DNA of 64,000 nt from Rhodospirillaceae bacterium. Its GTDB lineage: Bacteria > Pseudomonadota > Alphaproteobacteria > Dongiales > Dongiaceae. The notes under the pieces are model-generated. The model did not search any database and was not told where the DNA came from. It was given only the letters and a program-made list of their open reading frames with translations. Below, piece by piece: positions 60,757 through 64,000 of the stretch; the first letter of the stretch is position 1, and the number at the start of each line of letters is the position of its first letter. Where the stretch lies: positions 496,001 through 560,000 of the forward strand of contig JADJQM010000002.1 of NCBI GenBank assembly GCA_016712715.1. The letters run 5' to 3'. Both the position numbers and the translations under genes were made by a program.

Positions 60757-61557
60757 ATGCGCGTCGCCACCTGGAACATCAACTCGCTGCGGCTGCGCAT
60801 CGACCTTCTGCGCCGGCTCACGGTGCAGGAAGGCCCCGATGTCATCTGCCTGCAGGAGATCAAGGTCGAAGATGGGCTGTTCCCCTTGGAGGCCGTGAAG
60901 GCGCTGGGCTATCCGCATGTCCGCTTCCACGGCATGAAGGGCTATAACGGTGTCGCGATCCTGTCCAAGATTCCGTTCCGGGTGATGGACCCGCGGGACT
61001 GGTGCATGAAGAACGATTCACGCCACGCCTATGTCGTGCTCGACGGCGATGTCGAACTCCATAATTTCTACATTCCGGCCGGCGGCGACATTCCAGATCC
61101 CGACAGCAATGTGAAGTTCGCGCACAAGCTCCAATTCCTGGATGAGCTGCGCGATCATTTCCTGGCCGGTGCCAAAGCCGGTGCGTCGAAGAGCGGCAAG
61201 GCGATCCTGGTCGGCGATCTCAACATCGCGCCGCTGGAAGAAGATGTCTGGTCGCACAAGCAGCTGCTCGACGTCGTCAGCCACACGCCGATCGAGGTCG
61301 AGAAATACAACGCCGTGCAAAAGGCCGGGAAATGGATCGATGCGGTGCGGCAAGTGACACCGGCGCCCACTAAACTGTTTTCCTGGTGGAGCTATCGCTC
61401 GGCCGACTGGACGGTCAATGACCGCGGCCGGCGGCTGGATCATGTCTGGGTGACGCCCGCCATCGCCAAGCGGGTGCGCCATGCGACGATCCTCAAGGAC
61501 ATGCGCGGCTGGACACAGCCCAGCGACCATGTCGCCGTCATCGTCGACATCGACTGA
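60757..61557 (+). CDS. xth: Exodeoxyribonuclease III
   Basis: 266 residues. The metal and catalytic residues are in ATWNINSLRLR, CLQEIKVED (Glu), LVGDLNIAPLEEDVW (Asp and Asn), RLDHVWVTP (Asp) and SDHVAVIV (His). It repairs AP sites and degrades 3' ends of DNA. It has GGAAA upstream of the ATG and is downstream of the sRNA terminator. Confidence 0.94.
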   Translation: MRVATWNINSLRLRIDLLRRLTVQEGPDVICLQEIKVEDGLFPLEAVKALGYPHVRFHGMKGYNGVAILSKIPFRVMDPRDWCMKNDSRHAYVVLDGDVELHNFYIPAGGDIPDPDSNVKFAHKLQFLDELRDHFLAGAKAGASKSGKAILVGDLNIAPLEEDVWSHKQLLDVVSHTPIEVEKYNAVQKAGKWIDAVRQVTPAPTKLFSWWSYRSADWTVNDRGRRLDHVWVTPAIAKRVRHATILKDMRGWTQPSDHVAVIVDID

Positions 61558-61601
61558 AAAAAAGGGATGGCCTGGTCGTTGCGAACGACCAATGCCATCC
61601 C
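61557..61601 (-). terminator. Strong intrinsic terminator for the 61633 gene
   Basis: On the minus strand, GGGATGGC (61601-61594) and its mate (61571-61564) enclose an inner 8-bp stem (61591-61584 with 61580-61573, loop of 3), followed by seven Ts (61563-61557). Confidence 0.9.
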
Positions 61602-61632
61602 GGCAAGTAAGGTCCCATCGTTGCTGGCGGCG

Positions 61633-62088
61633 TCAGACCAGCCGCAATTCCTCGTCGATCTTTTCCATCAGGAACAAGGCGACCGGCAGCCGGCCCGGCA
61701 TGGTCGCGTTGTGCGCCGTGAGCTGCACCAGCGGCATCAAGCGGTCATGGGCGTCCTGCGAGGTACAGATGTAGCTGAGCGCGCAATCGCCGGCCTTGAT
61801 GAAACTGTCGACCAGCTGCGCGCGTGCGCCGACCCAGTCCAGATGACGGCTGAGAGCCTGCGCTGTTTTCAGATTGTCGGCATGGTCATGAATCTGGTCG
61901 AGCAGGCTGTCGGCCACCTGCTCATAGGCTTGCGCCAGCGCGCGCAAGGTCATCATCGCATCGGCGACATCGCGTTCCACGGCCGGCTTCGACACCCGGC
62001 CTAACGCGGGCCGTTTGTTGCCGGACATGCTGGCGATGACACTTTTCGTGTCGGAACTCCTGGTGGTCTGCCTGAATTGCACGTCCAT
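61633..62088 (-). CDS. Hypothetical protein
   Basis: 151 residues, unrecognised. From the ATG at 62088 (GGGGAT upstream). The first 40 residues are Ser/Thr/Arg-rich (FRQTTRSSDTKSVIASMSGN); the remaining part is helical (DVADAMMTLRALAQAYEQVA, then HADNLKTAQALSRHL), perhaps a four-helix bundle of the type found in FlaF or phasin-like proteins. No signal or membrane segment. Single gene with its own terminator. Confidence 0.6.
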   Translation of the reverse strand: MDVQFRQTTRSSDTKSVIASMSGNKRPALGRVSKPAVERDVADAMMTLRALAQAYEQVADSLLDQIHDHADNLKTAQALSRHLDWVGARAQLVDSFIKAGDCALSYICTSQDAHDRLMPLVQLTAHNATMPGRLPVALFLMEKIDEELRLV

Positions 62089-62228
62089 GACTGATCCCCA
62101 TCTGCCTGCAGGTAATCCACTCCCGCCGTCACAGAATGGTATGGGGTTGCGAAGAACTGAAGCGAAGCCTGTGACTCTTTTTCGCCAATGACTAACTGAA
62201 TTCCGACAAGTGACAGTCACTGTCTGAG

Positions 62229-62736
62229 TTACGTCAGGGGAGCACAACTTGTTCGCGCCACACATCGGTTTAATTGCACGGTTGCATTATAGCTGGGGTG
62301 ATGGTGCTGGCTCGCAGCGCCCCCCTGATCACGCCAGACCTGGTCACGCCAGGCCTGGTCACGCCAGGCCTGATCACGCCAGGCCTGATCACGCCAGAGA
62401 TGGACCAGCAACGTCACAAGGATCAGGCCACCGCCGAGCAACGTCGCGGCATCGGGACTCTCGTTGAACAGCAGCCAGACCCAAAGTGGGCCGAGCGGTG
62501 TTTCAAGTGCGCCCAACAAGGCGGCCTCGCTCGAGGCCAGAATCTGGGCGCCCCTGGCATAGCGCACGATGCCGATGCCGGATCGGACCGAACAAGGCGA
62601 GCCAGAAGATGTCCTGCGGCACCACCGCGAGGGGTGCCGCAAAGCGGGACGGCATCTGCCCATTTTCCGGATGCGGCGCAACCACCCTGTAGCCCATAAT
62701 ACGGGCGAAGGTTTCAGAGCCGGCCGCCAGTCTCAA
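62229..62736 (-). pseudogene. Decayed EamA/DMT transporter, C-terminal remnant
   Basis: One frame gives FAAPLAVVPQDIFWLALFGP and the next gives RYARGAQILASSEAALLGAL and ETPLGPLWVWLLFNESPDAA, followed by a TM helix, the last third of an EamA transporter. The frames meet near 62579-62590, requiring a frameshift, and the N-terminal part of the protein is missing, cut off by the AraC gene. Its C-terminus runs into a WRDQA repeat. It is a true remnant rather than a mis-sequenced gene. Confidence 0.65.
62325..62399. repeat. 15-bp minisatellite, five units
   Basis: Five units of the type CTGATCACGCCAGGC, with positions 4 (A or G) and 14-15 variable. Read on the minus strand they give repeated Trp-Arg-Asp-Gln-Ala/Val. 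Same period and copy number as the histidine-kinase minisatellite, but an unrelated unit. Confidence 0.93.
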
Positions 62737-62760
62737 TGAGGGGCAAGAGGTAATGCCGTC

Positions 62761-63609
62761 GTGACGCAGGGAAACGCGCTCAAATTTTCACGCGCCGTGC
62801 GCGACGCGATCGACGCGCAGTGGTTCGACGTGGATGCAGTGCCGGTGCCGGTGCTGGTGGTGCCGATCAACTATCCGACCGATTGGCATATCGAGCCGCA
62901 CAGCCATCGGAAGGCACAGCTCATCTATTGCAGCGCAGGCGTGATGACGGTGGAGACGGCCGAAGGCCAATGGGTGGCGCCGCCCAATCGCTGCGTCTGG
63001 GTCCCGGGCGGCATGGTGCATGAAATCCGGATCAATCAGGCAGCCGACATGCGCACGCTCTTTGTGGAGCCGGATGCGCGGCCCGGCCTGCCCACCCGGC
63101 CCTGCACGCTGGCTGTTTCACCTTTGTTGCGCGAGCTGATCCTGGCGGCGGTGATCTCCACCCCCCGTCATGCCACCCAGGCCCCGGACCCAGCGGATTT
63201 TGCGCCGGGCACGCCCAACGCCCATCTCGCCGACGTCCTGCTCGACCAGATTCTCGCCATGCCAGCCAGCGAATTGCACCTTCCCTATCCGACCGACCGG
63301 CGCCTGCTGCCGATCTGTGCAGCACTCACCGCCAATCCGGGCGACCGCCGCAGCCTGAAGGATTGGGCCGAGCGTGCCGGCACATCGGACCGCACCATCG
63401 AGCGGCTGTTCGCGCAGGAGACCGGCCTCACCTTCCATCGCTGGCGCGAGCAGATGCGGGTCTTGAAAAGCCTCACGCTGCTGGGGAATGGTCGCGCCGT
63501 GAAGAACGTGGCGCTGGAACTGGGCTTTGCCAATCCAAGCACCTTCATCACCATGTTCCGCAAGATCATGGGGGTGACGCCGGGCAGCTATCTCAAGGGC
63601 GACGAATAG
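62761..63609 (+). CDS. AraC family transcriptional regulator (NimR-like)
   Basis: 282 residues, GTG start at 62761. An N-terminal cupin (YPTDWHIEPHSHRKAQLIYC) is followed by two HTH motifs (DWAERAGTSDRTIERLFAQE; KNVALELGFANPSTFITMFR). NimR-type regulators often control a neighbouring exporter; here the neighbour is the decayed EamA gene, so its original target may have been lost. Confidence 0.87.
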   Translation: MTQGNALKFSRAVRDAIDAQWFDVDAVPVPVLVVPINYPTDWHIEPHSHRKAQLIYCSAGVMTVETAEGQWVAPPNRCVWVPGGMVHEIRINQAADMRTLFVEPDARPGLPTRPCTLAVSPLLRELILAAVISTPRHATQAPDPADFAPGTPNAHLADVLLDQILAMPASELHLPYPTDRRLLPICAALTANPGDRRSLKDWAERAGTSDRTIERLFAQETGLTFHRWREQMRVLKSLTLLGNGRAVKNVALELGFANPSTFITMFRKIMGVTPGSYLKGDE

Positions 63610-63613
63610 CCGG

Positions 63614-63772
63614 TCAGGCAGCGTTGTCGCGTCGTCGCACCACCTGTTCCTCAGCGGGTTGCGCCTTCGGCTTTTCCGCCGCCGGCACAGTCACAGGTTC
63701 CGCCGTTGATTCTGGCGGGCGCGATTTCAGGGCAGGGGTGTCGCCGATCACGTCGAAATCGAAACGGGTCAT
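63614..63772 (-). CDS. Small hypothetical protein
   Basis: 52 residues from the ATG at 63772, with GAGGAGA (ribosome site) in front. MTRFDFDVIGDTPALKSRPP is followed by a Pro/Ala/Glu-rich tail ending VVRRRDNAA. It has no signal peptide and appears disordered. No family recognised. Confidence 0.55.
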   Translation of the reverse strand: MTRFDFDVIGDTPALKSRPPESTAEPVTVPAAEKPKAQPAEEQVVRRRDNAA

Positions 63773-63837
63773 GGTCAGTCTCCTCGGGTTGAGGGACCGC
63801 CTTCGATCCAGTTCGGCGATTATGTGATCCACAGGGA

Positions 63838-63872
63838 TGGAAAAACAAAAGGCCGCCTGGTGGAAGGCGGCC
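63838..63872 (-). terminator. Intrinsic terminator of the small gene at the window edge
   Basis: On the minus strand, GGCCGCC (63872-63866) and GGCGGCC (63857-63851), loop of 8, followed by TTTTGTTTTT. Confidence 0.88.
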
Positions 63873-63901
63873 CTGATGTTTTAGCGTGGATGCAATATCC
63901 C

Positions 63902-63982
63902 TCAGGCCGCCGGGTCGTACCAGCGGTACCAAAATCGCTGACCGAGAGTGGCGGCAGCGGTGAGGGAAAGGTTCGTGTTCAT
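63902..63982 (-). CDS. Candidate 26-residue small protein
   Basis: ATG at 63982, stop 63902-63904. The first half is MNTNLSLTAAATLG and the second half is aromatic and basic (QRFWYRWYDPAA). It ends 30 nt before a strong intrinsic terminator, which supports a real short transcript. The upstream promoter lies beyond the window. Homology could not be judged. Confidence 0.4.
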   Translation of the reverse strand: MNTNLSLTAAATLGQRFWYRWYDPAA

Positions 63983-64000
63983 GGGCGGAGACTAGCGCCG

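Overview
The window is high-GC chromosomal DNA from an alphaproteobacterium, most likely a Rhodospirillales-type organism. Evidence is gene content and order: SecB, a MucR/Ros regulator, an alphaproteobacterial-type Fur, an SDHAF4/DUF1674 protein, an rpe - heparinase - purH run, an Atm1-type ABC exporter next to MeaB, DUF1127, and ornithine-lipid acyltransferases. Genus cannot be fixed from the sequence alone. There are no rRNA, tRNA, CRISPR, prophage or insertion-sequence genes.

Layout. 1-11.3 kb: end of fxsA, a histidine phosphatase, GNAT and SDR enzymes, secB, an Smr protein, a LysR regulator divergent from a DmdA-like C1-transfer enzyme, pgk, a lipoprotein, an AzlCD amino-acid exporter, a NUDIX hydrolase and a frameshifted GNAT. 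11.5-19.8 kb: hrpB, a two-component system whose kinase carries a 15-bp minisatellite, an isochorismatase-like hydrolase, thrS and infC (with an ATA start). 19.9-27.6 kb: aldo/keto reductase, DUF1127, adenylate cyclase, Nfu, nitroreductase, then a D-aminopeptidase / 2OG oxygenase / VanX-like dipeptidase group. 27.7-32 kb: tsaB-rimI, frameshifted mucR, fur, and an olsB-olsA-like pair. 32-42.1 kb: DUF1653, DUF1223, DUF1674, htpX, a frameshifted cytosine-deaminase-like enzyme, an unusual regulator, an orphan peptide-binding protein, a short ORF with a hairpin, an ABC exporter and an M19 dipeptidase. 42.1-43.7 kb: a lower-GC two-gene operon (DUF6932-type nucleotidyltransferase plus an unknown partner), the best candidate for an undescribed system. 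43.7-57.3 kb: nudK, TetR/aminotransferase, purH (frameshifted), heparinase, rpe, Atm1-type ABC, meaB, a chemoreceptor and a LysR. 57.3-64 kb: a DMT exporter, rpmB, VOC, a glutamine-amidotransferase hydrolase, a four-hairpin sRNA candidate, xthA, an unknown gene, a decayed EamA gene, an AraC regulator and two small ORFs.

Two themes run through the window. First, palindromic REP-like elements sit in at least seven intergenic gaps, and there are two further palindrome families. Second, four conserved genes (a GNAT gene, mucR, a deaminase gene and purH) are each broken by one base and are restored by a single insertion or deletion. purH is a key purine-synthesis gene, so assembly indel errors are at least as likely as real decay.

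The most interesting unannotated elements are the structured RNA candidate at about 60461-60585 (two of its four loops are C-rich, resembling anti-Shine-Dalgarno loops), the 42.1-43.7 kb module, and the promoter / 19-codon ORF / hairpin upstream of the 38.9 kb ABC exporter.
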